A DNA stretch of 64,000 nucleotides, taken from positions 173,637 to 237,636 of the forward strand of contig NZ_PIPT01000006.1 of assembly GCF_003987395.1 (NCBI RefSeq), given 5' to 3'. The number at the start of each line of letters is the position of its first letter. Within the stretch, counting starts at the first letter, position 1. Shown piece after piece: positions 63,889 through 64,000 of this stretch. The notes below the pieces were generated by a model, which saw nothing but the letters and a program-made list of their open reading frames with translations, was not told where the DNA came from and made no database searches. The position numbers were made by a program, and so were the translations under genes. This DNA comes from Pseudidiomarina aquimaris (GTDB lineage Bacteria; Pseudomonadota; Gammaproteobacteria; Enterobacterales; Alteromonadaceae).

Positions 63889-64000
63889 AAACTGAAGAGT
63901 TTGATCATGGCTCAGATTGAACGCTGGCGGCAGGCCTAACACATGCAAGTCGAGCGGTAACAGAGAGAAGCTTGCTTCTTTGCTGACGAGCGGCGGACGG
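63889..64000 (+). rRNA. rrs: 16S ribosomal RNA (5' part)
   Basis: The sequence opens AAACTGAAGAGTTTGATCAT, the universal 16S start, and continues with GGCGGCAGGCCTAACACATG and AGTCGAGCGGTAAC, the usual gammaproteobacterial helix 6 region. The gene is cut by the window end. An A-rich leader with boxA and two promoters precedes it. Confidence 0.98.

Overview
The window looks like chromosomal DNA from a marine gammaproteobacterium of the Alteromonadales, most likely near Idiomarina or Pseudidiomarina. This is inferred from protein character and gene order; no database search was possible. The block serA-rpiA / ygfA / 6S RNA-zapA / ygfB-pepP-ubiH-ubiI / gcvTHP keeps the enterobacterial gene set and relative order. 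The block bamD / rluD-pgeF-clpB-pssA running into a 16S rRNA gene is also classical. Many secreted peptidases and amidohydrolases, an NhaD-type Na+/H+ antiporter and few sugar genes fit a peptide-using marine lifestyle.

Layout. 1-2264: end of the phosphate system (pstA partial, pstB, phoU). 2263-4265: a small membrane protein and a HipBA-like toxin-antitoxin pair with two operator-like repeats. 4280-18974: core metabolism (serA, rpiA, ygfA, a secreted amidohydrolase, 6S RNA, zapA, ygfB, pepP, ubiH, ubiI, a LysR regulator and the glycine cleavage genes). 19084-20692: a sparse region with a DUF2845 protein, a HELVH metalloprotease-like protein and palindromic repeat elements. 20693-24763: five type IV minor-pilin genes ending in an unusually large PilX-like protein. 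24769-33253: a c-di-GMP protein, an NRAMP-like transporter without the metal-binding motifs, an S10 carboxypeptidase, a Pmp3-type peptide and a beta-propeller/amidohydrolase fusion. 33340-38893: a LysR regulator and a MacAB-like efflux operon preceded by a long hairpin. 38915-46256: nhaD, an SDR enzyme, a membrane diguanylate cyclase and four poorly known proteins, three of them secreted. 46277-53958: tRNA-Phe, speAB, pfkA, a malate/lactate-type dehydrogenase, pdxH and a third amidohydrolase. 54102-63497: an orphan LuxR-type regulator, a DUF1285 protein, nadE-glnB, bamD, rluD-pgeF, clpB with a heat-shock promoter, and pssA. 63534-64000: tandem rRNA promoters, boxA and the start of 16S rRNA.

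The most interesting items are the giant PilX-like protein and the atypical minor pilins beside it, the 47-bp hairpin that covers the ribosome-binding site of the efflux operon, the promoter lying on top of a terminator before the LysR gene at 33340, the nested palindromes in the sparse region, the HipBA operator pair and the motif-less NRAMP homologue. I saw no CRISPR array, prophage, insertion sequence or obviously new multi-gene defence system.
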